A stretch of 52,581 bases of DNA from Nostoc linckia z4. GTDB taxonomy: Bacteria; Cyanobacteriota; Cyanobacteriia; Cyanobacteriales; Nostocaceae. This document shows positions 18,217 to 27,314 of the stretch, one piece after another. The stretch is taken from the NCBI RefSeq assembly GCF_002608075.1, contig NZ_LAHA01000056.1:33082-85662 (forward strand). The letters run 5' to 3'. Positions within the stretch are counted from its first letter, which is position 1. Each line of letters opens with the position of its first letter. The notes under the pieces were generated by a model, which saw nothing but the letters and a program-made list of their open reading frames with translations, did no database searches and was not told where the DNA came from. The translations under genes and the position numbers were made by a program.

Positions 18217-20607
18217 ATGACTGAACACCTTACCATCTCCAGCACTCCTCCCGAACATCCTGGGATGAATTTTGCCTTATTGCGACAAGAAGGCATAAAG
18301 TACATTGAACGCTTAGCAGGGAAATTGTGGACAGATTACAACACCCACGATCCTGGTATTACTATCCTAGAACAACTCTGCTATGCCATCACGGATTTAA
18401 GCTATCGCCTTGATTTCGAGATGAAAGATTTGCTTGCACCTCCTCAAGAAAAAACTGGAGAAAACAGCAAACAGTTTTTTACAGCCAGAGAAATTCTCAC
18501 TGTGAATCCCCTCACTATTAATGATTATCGTAAACTATTAATTGACATTAATGGTGTGAAAAATGCTTGGTTAGAACCCATTAAAAATTCACAAACTCCC
18601 ATTTATTATGACTCGATTCTTCATACACTAACCTTTAAAGCTTCCGATTTCACTGAGGAAGTACATTTAAATGGTCTTTATCGGGTAATGATTGAAAAAG
18701 AAAAGAATATATTTGATGAGGCTGGTTTAATAGAAAAAATCACAACCAAACTTCATCAACATCGCAATTTGTGTGAGGATTTTGCTGTCATTGAAATATT
18801 ACCTGTTGAAGAAATTAGCATCCAAGCAGAGATAGATGTGGAAGAAGGCTTTGATGTCAATGAATTAATGGCAAAAGTTTATTTTAATTTAGAAAATTTT
18901 ATTTCTCCTAGTTTAGAGTTTTTTACTTTAAAAGAACTATTAGAACAAGGTAAAACTCCCGAAATTATTTTTGATGGTTTACCCCTTGAACACGGCTTTA
19001 TTGATAACGAACAACTCGATAATTTCACTAAAAAAGATGAACTGCATACTTCTGATTTAATTAGAATTATTTTAGATATCCCAGGAATAAAAACAGTTAG
19101 AAATATTACTCTTACCAGCAACAAGTCATCTGAATTGGAAGAATGGGCGTTAGCATTAGATCCTAATTTAACACCCCAACTGAAAGATATAGAGCGTTTG
19201 ACAAATAACATTAGTTTTTACAAAGGACAAATCCCCTGTAATCTCAACCTGCCTAAAGCTAAAAGTCATCTACAATTTTTACAACAGCAAAACAAAAAAT
19301 CAATATCAACTACACAAATAAAAGATATCCCCGTTCCCTTGGGACAATACCGTGAATTATCTGACTATGAATCAATTCAAAATGATTTTCCTGCTAATTA
19401 TGGAATTGGAGAATTAGGTTTACCAGCTTCTACATCTCCTCAGCGCAAAGCTCAAGCAAAGCAATTACAAGCTTATTTAATGTTTTTCGATGCCTTGTTA
19501 GCTAACTATTTCGCTCAATTAGAACATACGAAAGAGTTATTTTCTTTTCAAGAAAATCATAAGAAAACTTACTTTTTTCAAGATATTTCCAAAATTCCAG
19601 GGGCATCTGAAATTCTTCAGGTGGATGTTAATTCATCACTAGATGAATGGAATGACATTGATTTAGAAAGGAAAAATCGCTTTCTGAATTATTTAATAGC
19701 ACAGTATTGTGAAAAATTTACGGATTATTCCTTACTTTTATATAACTCAATTCTAGAGGAAGAACTAATTAATCTTAAAATTAATTTTTTACAAAACTAT
19801 CCTCAAATTAGTGGTGGTAGGGGTAAAGGATTTAATTACACTGACTCCAGTCAAGTTTGGGATACTGACAATGTATCGGGACTAAAACAAAGAATTTGCA
19901 GCTTAATTGGTATCCCCTACAAGCGACAAACTTTAGCCCTTTCCGATGAATTGAATGAAACAGCAGGATTTCATATACTCGAACATATTTTACTTCGTCC
20001 TGACAGCCGTGAAAATTACGAGCAAAACCCTAATTTTTTAAATTTTGGTCAGCCAATTTCAGAATTTAAATCAAGCACAATTTCTAACAAAAAAGTAACT
20101 TGTGTTTCTGAAAAACACGGACTTGTTGAAAACGAAGAAATACAAATATTTGACACAGATAATTACGATGGAATTTATTTCATTACTAACGTTCAACAAA
20201 ATACCTTTGATATAGAAATAGAAACTGGATTTGCCAAATCTGAACCAGGACAGTGGGTACAAGTAGATAGACCCCTAGATCCTTACTCTTTTCAACTCAG
20301 TTTTGTATTCCCCGATTGGCAGTTTCAAAATGAAAATTTAAAAAAGCTAATTTATAAAGTAATATTTGCAGAAATCCCCGCACATATAACTCCTTACTTT
20401 CACTGGTTCGATAAATCAAAAATGCAAGATTTTGAAAGGTCTTACACTCACTGGCTGAACACAATTGTGGACAAAAATGCCACAGGAGAAAATCTGAAAA
20501 ATACGAGTAATAACCTGATTAGAGCCTTGGAAATTGCCAGTGTTGATATTAGAGAATTTAATGTTTTGGGATATATGACTATCGGCACAGATTTTGTAGT
20601 GAGTTGA
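18217..20607 (+). CDS. Second baseplate J-like protein (Afp12-like)
   Basis: A 796-residue baseplate wedge component. The N-terminus has the strong Afp12/Pvc12 signature YNTHDPGITILEQLCYAITDLSYR (about residues 41-64; key residues HDPG, LEQLCYA, DLSYR). A helical middle and a GFHILEHILLRP segment (about 587-598) follow. Residues about 617-680 look like an inserted small beta domain (VTCVSEKHGLVENEEIQIF, then NYDGIYFI). The protein ends with GYMTIGTDFVVS, nearly the same as the end of the giant baseplate J protein, so the two may share a docking strand. The tape-measure gene starts within 20 bases of the stop. Confidence 0.88.
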   Translation: MTEHLTISSTPPEHPGMNFALLRQEGIKYIERLAGKLWTDYNTHDPGITILEQLCYAITDLSYRLDFEMKDLLAPPQEKTGENSKQFFTAREILTVNPLTINDYRKLLIDINGVKNAWLEPIKNSQTPIYYDSILHTLTFKASDFTEEVHLNGLYRVMIEKEKNIFDEAGLIEKITTKLHQHRNLCEDFAVIEILPVEEISIQAEIDVEEGFDVNELMAKVYFNLENFISPSLEFFTLKELLEQGKTPEIIFDGLPLEHGFIDNEQLDNFTKKDELHTSDLIRIILDIPGIKTVRNITLTSNKSSELEEWALALDPNLTPQLKDIERLTNNISFYKGQIPCNLNLPKAKSHLQFLQQQNKKSISTTQIKDIPVPLGQYRELSDYESIQNDFPANYGIGELGLPASTSPQRKAQAKQLQAYLMFFDALLANYFAQLEHTKELFSFQENHKKTYFFQDISKIPGASEILQVDVNSSLDEWNDIDLERKNRFLNYLIAQYCEKFTDYSLLLYNSILEEELINLKINFLQNYPQISGGRGKGFNYTDSSQVWDTDNVSGLKQRICSLIGIPYKRQTLALSDELNETAGFHILEHILLRPDSRENYEQNPNFLNFGQPISEFKSSTISNKKVTCVSEKHGLVENEEIQIFDTDNYDGIYFITNVQQNTFDIEIETGFAKSEPGQWVQVDRPLDPYSFQLSFVFPDWQFQNENLKKLIYKVIFAEIPAHITPYFHWFDKSKMQDFERSYTHWLNTIVDKNATGENLKNTSNNLIRALEIASVDIREFNVLGYMTIGTDFVVS

Positions 20608-20622
20608 TGAAAATTTTTGCAA

Positions 20623-22440
20623 GTGAGCCAACAACAACATTCCATTAAAAAACAAATTATAGAAATTAATTTGAGTTCCCAGACCGATGCTTTTGAACTG
20701 CAAAATGAGATAAGTAGAATATATCATCATAAATTTATTCCTCTCATTGATAATCTATTGAGTCAGTTTAGTAGTTCAGAAATTATATATCAAATTAATC
20801 AATTAGAAATTGATTTAGGTAATATTGATATTCATCATTTGGAAGAGGAATTAGTTGATAAATTTATCGAAAAATTCCAAGAAAAATTACCACAAGCAAT
20901 TGGTGTGTCAACTTATAATTTTTCACAACAAACACGACCAGATATTAAATTAGCTGAATCTTCAATCTTGCCTGTTGAGATAGCAGGTTTGCTTGATGAA
21001 ACAGCTAAAGAAAGGGATAACAATAGAAATAAAAATCAACTTAAATCTGAGGATAAAAAAACTATTTCTAAAAATATACTAGTAGAAATTACCGATATTG
21101 AAGCCTCAGATTTAAATATTTTGAACTATTTTATGCAAACAGGTATGCTACCTTGGTGGAGTGAAAAATTCAGCAAACAAGAACTCGAAGAATGTTGCGA
21201 TCGCCTACTCACAAATTCACCAAATAAAATTAAATATCTTGTCGAACAAAGTATAAAAGAACCCAAGCAATTGCAGCGCCTTATTTATCAATTTTCTGAT
21301 TCAATACTACTGAAAATAGCAGGATTATTGACTGCGGATGCTGATTTAGTCCAGTTTATTGCAAACTATAATACAGATACCAAGCTGATTTTTCAACAAC
21401 TAAAACAGACTAAAAATATTCCCGAAGCAAAATTAAGATTAACTAAATGGCAAGGAATCTTTTTTACTCTTTCCTCAAATAGCAACATCCCACTGAATAA
21501 ATTTAGATTCACTCAAGCCAACTTGTTACATATCACCACTAGTTGTGGAATTAACTATTCGGAATTTTTAAATAGTCTTATTGCTCAAATTAACTACTCA
21601 ATTAGAGATGGTAAGTACTCTAAAGGTACATTAGCCCAAATTCTCACAGAAATCAAAATCCCTAACGAAAATACACAAATCAATCTACTATCTAGCGAAT
21701 TGCAACAACTCAGTCTCAATACACAGATATCACCACAATATACACAACAAATCAATCAACTCAATAATGAATTCCAAAGATTACTCAATGAAATTAAAAA
21801 TTCTGCTGAAAATCAATCTCACCAGAGGACACGCCTCAATCAACTTGAAAAAGTTACTCAAAGTCTGAAAATCAAAATCCAACAAGATATCAATTCTCAG
21901 CAATTCACACTTGCTAATACGAACAACACCTTTAGTCAATCTGAGGAAATTTATATTTTTAACGCCGGATTAATTTTACTCTGGCCATTTTTGAATCGTT
22001 TATTTACCAAAATCAGGTTAGTAAAAAAGAATTATTTTATTAATAAAATATCTGCTGAACGAGCATCGCTTTTACTCCAGTATTTAGTTGATGGTTCAAC
22101 AAATTCATCTGAGTATATGTTTCCCCTCAACAAAATTCTGTGCGGTCTAGATTTATTAGAACCTTTAAATACAAACTTAGAAATTACCACAGAGGAACAC
22201 GCAGAATCTGAAAATTTATTATCTGCTGTGATTCAAAATTGGTCTATTTTGAAAAATACATCTATGGAAGGCTTGAGAAAAGCTTTTTTACACAGAAATG
22301 GTATTTTGAGAGTTCATCATGATGGTTGGCTACTACAGGTTGAACGTCAAACTTATGATGTTTTACTAGATAAAATTCCTTGGAGCATACAAGTTATCAA
22401 ATTACCGTGGATGAATAATATTTTACACGTAGAATGGTAG
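20623..22440 (+). CDS. CIS tape-measure protein (Afp14-like)
   Basis: A protein of about 605 residues of the contractile injection system tape-measure family, which sets tube length. The diagnostic N-terminus reads IKKQIIEINLSSQTDAFELQ, then SSEIIYQINQLEIDLGNI, and the C-terminus has GLILLWPFLNRLF-type residues (AGLILLWPFLNRLF, about 449-462) and GVLRVHHDGWLLQVE-like NGILRVHHDGWLLQVE. The start is either GTG 20623 or TTG 20617; neither has a strong ribosome binding site. Its length should correlate with particle length. A glutamine/asparagine-rich coiled coil fills the middle (about 340-430). Confidence 0.88.
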   Translation: MSQQQHSIKKQIIEINLSSQTDAFELQNEISRIYHHKFIPLIDNLLSQFSSSEIIYQINQLEIDLGNIDIHHLEEELVDKFIEKFQEKLPQAIGVSTYNFSQQTRPDIKLAESSILPVEIAGLLDETAKERDNNRNKNQLKSEDKKTISKNILVEITDIEASDLNILNYFMQTGMLPWWSEKFSKQELEECCDRLLTNSPNKIKYLVEQSIKEPKQLQRLIYQFSDSILLKIAGLLTADADLVQFIANYNTDTKLIFQQLKQTKNIPEAKLRLTKWQGIFFTLSSNSNIPLNKFRFTQANLLHITTSCGINYSEFLNSLIAQINYSIRDGKYSKGTLAQILTEIKIPNENTQINLLSSELQQLSLNTQISPQYTQQINQLNNEFQRLLNEIKNSAENQSHQRTRLNQLEKVTQSLKIKIQQDINSQQFTLANTNNTFSQSEEIYIFNAGLILLWPFLNRLFTKIRLVKKNYFINKISAERASLLLQYLVDGSTNSSEYMFPLNKILCGLDLLEPLNTNLEITTEEHAESENLLSAVIQNWSILKNTSMEGLRKAFLHRNGILRVHHDGWLLQVERQTYDVLLDKIPWSIQVIKLPWMNNILHVEW

Positions 22441-22461
22441 TCAATTAGAAACACAATTAAT

Positions 22462-22935
22462 ATGAAAGTATTACCCTACAATACCTTTACAATTTCCACA
22501 CCCGATTCACTACCTGTAGTTCTGCAACGGCTAAATGCAAAAGTTGAGCCTATCAAAGCATTCAGATTTTCGAGAAAACACGCGCCTTATCAAGGAAGCA
22601 TTTCTGAACAAGGCTTTCAAATTAGCCGTATAATTCATTACCGCAACTCCTTTTTACCCACAATTAAAGGGCGCTTTAAAGTAGAATCACATCAAACAAT
22701 GATTCATATAGAAATGAGCATACATCCTTTTGTGGTAGCATTTTTGGGATTCTGGTTTTTTTGCTGGTATGGTGCTGTTGTTCCCATAACATTAACAGAT
22801 GCTATGCCTAAGGGTATGCTTTTAGTATTTTTAGGGATGCCAATACTGATGCTATTTGTCTTTTGGTTAGCTTTTTGGTTAGAGGCAAATCGCAGCCGTA
22901 CCGAGTTGACTCAAATTATCCAAGGACAAGTATAG
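22462..22935 (+). CDS. Membrane protein at the end of the eCIS operon, 157 aa
   Basis: A 157-residue protein whose first 90 residues are polar and beta-like, followed by two hydrophobic segments at about 91-111 (PFVVAFLGFWFFCWYGAVVP) and 118-142 (GMLLVFLGMPILMLFVFWLAFW). The tail is short and charged. I do not recognise a named family. It follows the tape-measure stop by 21 bases and is probably co-transcribed. Since contractile systems of multicellular cyanobacteria have been reported anchored to thylakoid membranes, it is a candidate accessory or anchor; this is inference from position and topology only. Confidence 0.6.
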   Translation: MKVLPYNTFTISTPDSLPVVLQRLNAKVEPIKAFRFSRKHAPYQGSISEQGFQISRIIHYRNSFLPTIKGRFKVESHQTMIHIEMSIHPFVVAFLGFWFFCWYGAVVPITLTDAMPKGMLLVFLGMPILMLFVFWLAFWLEANRSRTELTQIIQGQV

Positions 22936-23408
22936 TTGAGTATTTCTATTTGCTTTTGGCTACTTTCAAATAGAATATTTTTACTCCCGACTTTCATAAA
23001 CTGGCCTTGAAAATAGGGACTGCTAACTGGGAAAATCAAGACATTTTCATTGTTTATTGTGCGTGCAATTCAGGGATTTTATTGCAAAAGTCCTTCAAAA
23101 TCTTTAATCTTAAATTAAATTTATACTTTCTTTTACCAAAAGATTAAATAATTATCTGTATCTTAGTTATATCAAAAAATGAATTTGCTCAAATTTTAAT
23201 GAAAAATCAAGATGTTTAAATATAACGTTTTTATAAGGTTTTTGGTATTATGTAGAATTATTTTTAAATAAAATTGACATCATAAAATATTCTTTTTTCA
23301 ACATTTAATCGATTGCAGCCATCTCAGCAATCAATTAAGTGAAATTTTTGGTGTCAAACAACTTTCAGAGCAAGAAACAAAACATTTTGCCATAGGATTT
23401 TTTTTAGT
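22936..23408 (+). other. AT-rich gap between eCIS operon and lipase gene
   Basis: About 470 bases, very AT-rich, with no open frame or repeat that I can support. It probably contains the end of the eCIS transcript and the promoter of the lipase gene. No strong rho-independent terminator is visible. Confidence 0.4.
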
Positions 23409-24740
23409 ATGGTTCAAGTCAGCTTTAACGTTTGGGGTAACGGTTCTATCAACCGTTCGGGGGGCATTAGTTCGGATGCACCAACCTATGTTGTAATTCA
23501 TGGTTATCAAAGTACTGGTGGCAACGCAAATAATAACTATCAACCTGTAGACTGGATGGCAAACATAGCCCAAACCATTCGACAGCGGGAGTCCAATGCC
23601 AACATCATTTTGGTAGATTGGGAAGAAGCAGCTAGTTCGTGGTGGTATCCAACTTCGGCTGGTAGAACGCGGGATGTGGGTAATCAGTTGGCTGCCTACT
23701 TAATAAATAATGGCGTAGATCCCACTTATACCAACTTTATCGGTCATAGTCTGGGAGCGCACGTTGCCGGATTCGCTGGTTCTAGCTACAAGGCATCTAC
23801 TGGGCGTTCTATTGCTCAAATAGTAGGATTAGATCCCGCTGGCCCTGAGTTTGAAGGCAAAGCAGCTAGCGATCGCCTAGATCCCACTGATGCCAGTCGG
23901 GTTGTCGCATTACATACCAGTGAAACCTTGGGCTATGATGCTCGGTTGGCTACCCTTGATGTTTATGCCAACTGGAACGACTTATTCCAGCCTGGACAGT
24001 GGAATTTTGCAGGCAATCACAGCTATGCCCACACTCTGTATACACAATTACTCCAAGGCTATAGCTTTACTCAGTCCAACAGCGTTTTTCTCAACTTGAA
24101 CAGAGTAGTCAATGGTGGATTTACTGGCCAGAATGATGCCACAACTAAAAACAATCAGACTATTGTTGCTCTCAATCTTGTGGGTACAGTTAACAATGAT
24201 ACTCAAGCCGGTGGTGCAGGCAGTGATACCATTCGTGGCAATGCAGGAAATGACTACATCACAGGGGGCGATGCCAATGATTCCTTGTTTGGCGATAGTG
24301 GCAACGATCTTCTCTACGGTGGGCGTGGTAATGATTCTGTCTTTGGTGGTACTGGAAGCGATCGCTTGTTTGGAGATGAAGGTAATGACGTACTTACAGG
24401 AGCAGATACAGTCACAATCGGTGTTAGTGAATTTGACCGTTTAACCGGAGGTAGTGGGAGCGATCGCTTTATTTTAGGTACTACTGTCGGTATTTTTTAC
24501 AATGATGGCAATACCAGCACTTCTGGATTAGGCGACTATGCCCTGATTGCTGATTTCAACCCTACTGAAGACACACTGCAATTATCTGGCTTCAAGTCTA
24601 GCTATACCTTAGGCGCAGCACCCACTGGTTTGGCTACCGGTACAGCCTTGTTCCTGAATGAAAATACCCCCGAACTAATTGCCATCATTCAAGGTTCCAC
24701 CAACCTCAGCCTGAGTGCAAACTATTTTGTAACTGTATAA
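23409..24740 (+). CDS. Pancreatic-lipase-type esterase with RTX calcium-binding repeats
   Basis: A 443-residue secreted hydrolase. Residues 20-220 match the PF00151 lipase fold: oxyanion region VVIHGY (28-33), nucleophile S114 in IGHSLGAHVAGF, acid D142 in GLDPAGPEFEG, and H204 or H208 in NHSYAHT as the base. Residues 255-325 hold RTX nonapeptides (GNAGNDYIT, GDSGNDLLYGGRGND, GDEGNDVLTG) that bind calcium and mark type I secretion, and the C-terminus is typical of RTX exoproteins. There is no N-terminal signal peptide, as expected. It lies alone, followed by a strong terminator. The substrate (triglyceride, galactolipid or phospholipid) cannot be told from sequence. Confidence 0.87.
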   Translation: MVQVSFNVWGNGSINRSGGISSDAPTYVVIHGYQSTGGNANNNYQPVDWMANIAQTIRQRESNANIILVDWEEAASSWWYPTSAGRTRDVGNQLAAYLINNGVDPTYTNFIGHSLGAHVAGFAGSSYKASTGRSIAQIVGLDPAGPEFEGKAASDRLDPTDASRVVALHTSETLGYDARLATLDVYANWNDLFQPGQWNFAGNHSYAHTLYTQLLQGYSFTQSNSVFLNLNRVVNGGFTGQNDATTKNNQTIVALNLVGTVNNDTQAGGAGSDTIRGNAGNDYITGGDANDSLFGDSGNDLLYGGRGNDSVFGGTGSDRLFGDEGNDVLTGADTVTIGVSEFDRLTGGSGSDRFILGTTVGIFYNDGNTSTSGLGDYALIADFNPTEDTLQLSGFKSSYTLGAAPTGLATGTALFLNENTPELIAIIQGSTNLSLSANYFVTV

Positions 24741-24770
24741 GACACATAGAAAACAAACAGAACTTACGTA

Positions 24771-24819
24771 AATGTCACAAGTGACGGTATGGCTACAGAG
24801 TACCGTCACTTGTGACATT
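24771..24819 (+). terminator. 19-bp perfect stem-loop after the lipase gene
   Basis: The arms AATGTCACAAGTGACGGTA (24771-24789) and TACCGTCACTTGTGACATT (24801-24819) are perfectly complementary around an 11-base loop and are followed by ATCTTTTTA, suiting a rho-independent terminator. The inner ATGTCACAAGTGACGGTA is itself partly palindromic. Confidence 0.75.
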
Positions 24820-25263
24820 ATCTTTTTACTGCCACAATAAGTTTTTTAGCTGATTAAGAATTGATGTCACTCAAGTGACAAAGAAAGGCAGAGGGCAGGA
24901 GGCAGAAGGCAGAAGGAAAGAACTATTAATAAAAACTTTAGTTATGGGTCTAAAGCCCACTCAAAAACAAGAATTATACCGAAACTGCTTGCAGCTAGGT
25001 ATAAAACGTCATTGCCTCAATCCCATACTTTTAAGTGTGGGTTCCTTCTGCCCTCTGCCCTCGTACTTCTGCCTTCTGACAAAATCAACATGAATATTAT
25101 TCTTGCCGATTACAATCTCATCAAAGTTATTTTTGATGGTATAAATACCTGTATTTATCGTGCTTTCAAAGAATCGGAACGAACTTCAGTAATTATCAAA
25201 ACTCTAAAAGCTGTAATCTAAAATCTAAAATCCAAAATTGGTACTAGAACTCCCTGAAAACAC
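24820..25263. repeat. Gene-free stretch with heptamer repeats
   Basis: No gene is supported. GGCAGAGGGCAGGAGGCAGAAGG at about 24887-24915 is built from seven-base units, and its complement-type tract CTTCTGCCCTCTGCCCTCG lies at about 25047-25066, so the two can pair across roughly 150 bases. A short open frame (25090-25221, 43 codons) lacks a family likeness. Confidence 0.5.
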
Positions 25264-25284
25264 AAAAACCCGCCGTAGCGGGGT
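25264..25284 (-). terminator. Rho-independent terminator of the small pirA-like gene
   Basis: Read on the minus strand, ACCCCGCTACGGCGGGT is a GC-rich hairpin with a TACG loop followed directly by TTTTT. It lies 34 bases after the stop of the 51-codon gene. Confidence 0.8.
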
Positions 25285-25317
25285 ACACAACAAAACTATG
25301 AACAGTGAAAACTTGAT

Positions 25318-25473
25318 TTAGGTCGAATATCTCATCTCAGCTTCTAGTTGACGAATCAGCTGTTCGTCGCCTTTTGCTCTGGCTACTTGCAAGCGATGTT
25401 CTAGGCTTTTTTGAATATTCTCTCTGTGAGCTTCTCTGGCTTTTCTGGCAGCTTGTAATCTACCTTGATTCAT
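25318..25473 (-). CDS. pirA: Probable PII-interacting regulator PirA, 51 aa
   Basis: A 51-residue frame starting MNQGRLQAARKAREAHRENI and ending QLIRQLEAEMRYST. It is rich in arginine, alanine and glutamate and predicted to be helical. The ATG is preceded by AAGAGGTAATTCCT, a good ribosome binding site, and the stop by a clean terminator downstream, so it is a real monocistronic gene. Length, NRLQAA-type start and the RAKGDEQLIRQLEAE segment resemble PirA, the small cyanobacterial protein that binds PII and modulates arginine synthesis. I recall the family rather than having aligned it, so the name is probable, not certain. Confidence 0.65.
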   Translation of the reverse strand: MNQGRLQAARKAREAHRENIQKSLEHRLQVARAKGDEQLIRQLEAEMRYST

Positions 25474-25581
25474 AGGAATTACCTCTTATTTTTGCTTTTA
25501 TGTCTTGTATTCTTAACTTAGCATATATTTTGTAGCTGTTGCTACAGAAATTTCTGAATAAATCTAAATTTTAGTCAAGCT

Positions 25582-26385
25582 ATGTCTGAGGATAGGATTA
25601 GCGAACAACCACTGGTGACTTTATTAAGCGATTTTGGCGATCGCGATGTCTATGTGGGGGTGATGAAGGGAGTAATAGCGCAAATTAACGCTCAAATCAT
25701 GATGGTGGACTTAACACATCAAATTCCACCGCAAGACATGGCCGCAGCCCGTTTTTCTTTGATGAATGCTTACCTTTATTTCCCAATTGGCACAGTGCAT
25801 CTAGCAGTGGTAGATCCAGGTGTGGGCAGTAGGCGACGGGCGATCGCAGTAGAATTTGCTCAAGGGTTTCTTGTGGGGCCAGATAATGGCATTTTCAGTG
25901 GAGTATTAAGCCAGAGTCCGGCGATGGCAGCTGTGGAACTCACAAATCTTAACTTTTGGCGGACTCCCCAACCAAGTAAGACTTTTCACGGTAGAGATAT
26001 TTTTGCACCAGTGGCAGCTCATCTTGCCAGTGGTATTCCCCTCAAACAGCTAGGACAAGAAATCGATTTAGCCAGTTTGGTGAAGCTAGATATCCGCGAG
26101 TGCAAGCAGACTACCACCGGTGTAGTGGGTTGCATTCAATATATAGATGGCTTTGGCAACTTAGTCAGTAATATTCCTGGAAGTTACGTTGACGGTAAAA
26201 GCTGGTATGTCCAAGCTGCTGGGTTGAGTATACCAGGATGCGAAACTTATAGTAGTGTCAAAGTGGGAGAGCTGATGGCTTTGGTTGGCAGTCACGGCTG
26301 GGTAGAAATTGCCGTCAATAGCGGCAATGCTCGCTTACAGTTACAACTTAATTTAGAAGATGCCCTACATGTATGGTTTTGCTGA
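25582..26385 (+). CDS. SAM hydroxide adenosyltransferase family protein (DUF62)
   Basis: A 267-residue enzyme of the chlorinase/fluorinase-like DUF62 superfamily, whose common members hydrolyse S-adenosylmethionine to adenosine and methionine. The N-terminal domain has LLSDFGDRDVYVGVMKG (residues 14-30), the family's Asp-containing SAM site, then VDLTHQIPPQD, VVDPGVGSRRR and GPDNGIFSGVL. KTFHGRDIFAPVAAHLASG (about 133-151) and the C-terminal domain with YIDGFGNLVSNI (about 190-201) complete the pattern. The halide pocket of true halogenases cannot be assigned by eye, so hydrolase activity is the more likely. It is soluble and transcribed alone. Confidence 0.9.
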   Translation: MSEDRISEQPLVTLLSDFGDRDVYVGVMKGVIAQINAQIMMVDLTHQIPPQDMAAARFSLMNAYLYFPIGTVHLAVVDPGVGSRRRAIAVEFAQGFLVGPDNGIFSGVLSQSPAMAAVELTNLNFWRTPQPSKTFHGRDIFAPVAAHLASGIPLKQLGQEIDLASLVKLDIRECKQTTTGVVGCIQYIDGFGNLVSNIPGSYVDGKSWYVQAAGLSIPGCETYSSVKVGELMALVGSHGWVEIAVNSGNARLQLQLNLEDALHVWFC

Positions 26386-26400
26386 CAAAACTAAAAGTCT

Positions 26401-26507
26401 TTGTTGACTGTTGATTGTTGACGGGTAACGGTGGCCAGTGTATTGTTGGTGGTTTAACTCTTGGAACCAACTGGCTCGTATCAGTCAACCGTCAAAAGTC
26501 AACACAT
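26401..26507. repeat. TTGACTGTTGATTG repeat with distal complement
   Basis: TTGTTGACTGTTGATTGTTGAC at the left and GTCAACCGTCAAAAGTCAACAC at the right (runs of the GTTGACT heptamer and its complement) enclose about 60 bases containing CCAACTGGC and GGTGGCCAGT. The structure is a long imperfect hairpin after the DUF62 gene and may serve as its terminator. Confidence 0.6.
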
Positions 26508-26657
26508 CTTAAATTTAAAAATCTAATTATTCATATATCCTAGTGCATACTTTTAGAAAAACTCACATTAAATCCGTCTCATTGCTGATAATAATAAAAG
26601 TACCATTCAGCAATTTACCGTAACACTCTACTTTGAATCATAACTACATTCTTAGCT

Positions 26658-27314
26658 ATGACTACGCAAACACTACCTACACCACAAGTTTATCAAGGTC
26701 AGTTTGGGGAATTTACAATCACTTCACACGATCGCACTGGCGTAATTATTTACCGCGCTGGCTTAATGATAGCTGCACTCAGCTTTGCCCTTGGTAGCGG
26801 TTTGGTTTTGCTTAACAACAACCAGACTGTTCTAACTGTGCTGACACCCTTATATGCTTGTTTTATTTTGGCTCTTGGTGTAAGTTTATTTACGATTCAT
26901 ATATACATGTTAATACTACACCGAATGTTGCAAATTTTTTGGGCGATCGGTACTATCACATCCGTAATTTTAGCACTATCTAGTAGTCAACCTTTGGCTG
27001 TTACGGTATACAATCAGCCCATTACTTTATTTGGAGTTGGTTTTATCTTTGTTGCTTTAACAGGTATTTATTTTAAAGAAGCTTTTTGCTTCAACCGCCT
27101 GGAAACTAAAGTATTAACTCCCATAGTACCACTATTATTATTAGGACATTTGGTAGGAGTTTTACCAATTCACTGGGAAGGTATTTTATTAGGAATTTGG
27201 GCAACGTTGTTTTTGGTATTTGCTCTGCGAAAGACTGTGCAACCAATTCCTGCCGACATTGGCGATAAGTCTGTATTTACTTATTTGAAAGAACAGCGTC
27301 TCGCTAAAGTTTAA
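26658..27314 (+). CDS. DUF2301 integral membrane protein
   Basis: A 218-residue protein with a short soluble N-terminus and about seven hydrophobic segments: roughly 32-51, 56-82, 87-105, 112-133, 148-170 (weaker), 155-175 and 178-190. The opening QGQFGEFTITSHDRTGVIIYR and the KEAFCFNRLETK segment (about 135-147) are typical of the cyanobacterial DUF2301 family, whose function is not known. Its stop overlaps the start of the next gene (TAATG at 27312-27316), so the two are translationally coupled and may act together at a membrane. Confidence 0.8.
   Translation: MTTQTLPTPQVYQGQFGEFTITSHDRTGVIIYRAGLMIAALSFALGSGLVLLNNNQTVLTVLTPLYACFILALGVSLFTIHIYMLILHRMLQIFWAIGTITSVILALSSSQPLAVTVYNQPITLFGVGFIFVALTGIYFKEAFCFNRLETKVLTPIVPLLLLGHLVGVLPIHWEGILLGIWATLFLVFALRKTVQPIPADIGDKSVFTYLKEQRLAKV

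Noticed and set aside
2076..22935. Prophage
   Set aside because: There are tail-type genes only: no terminase, portal, capsid, integrase or lysis genes. DUF4255, DUF5908, DUF4157 and LysM adaptor mark an eCIS instead.
25025..25047. Remnant IS200/IS605 end hairpin (CCCATACTTTTAAGTGTGGG)
   Set aside because: It is a short hairpin without any transposase remnant nearby; evidence is too thin.
24875..25221. Small genes at 24875-25093 and 25090-25221
   Set aside because: The first is translated from heptamer repeats; the second has 43 codons, no ribosome binding site and no family likeness.
25582..26385. Fluorinase or chlorinase
   Set aside because: The DUF62 pattern is clear, but halogenase-specific loops cannot be identified and most members are SAM hydrolases.
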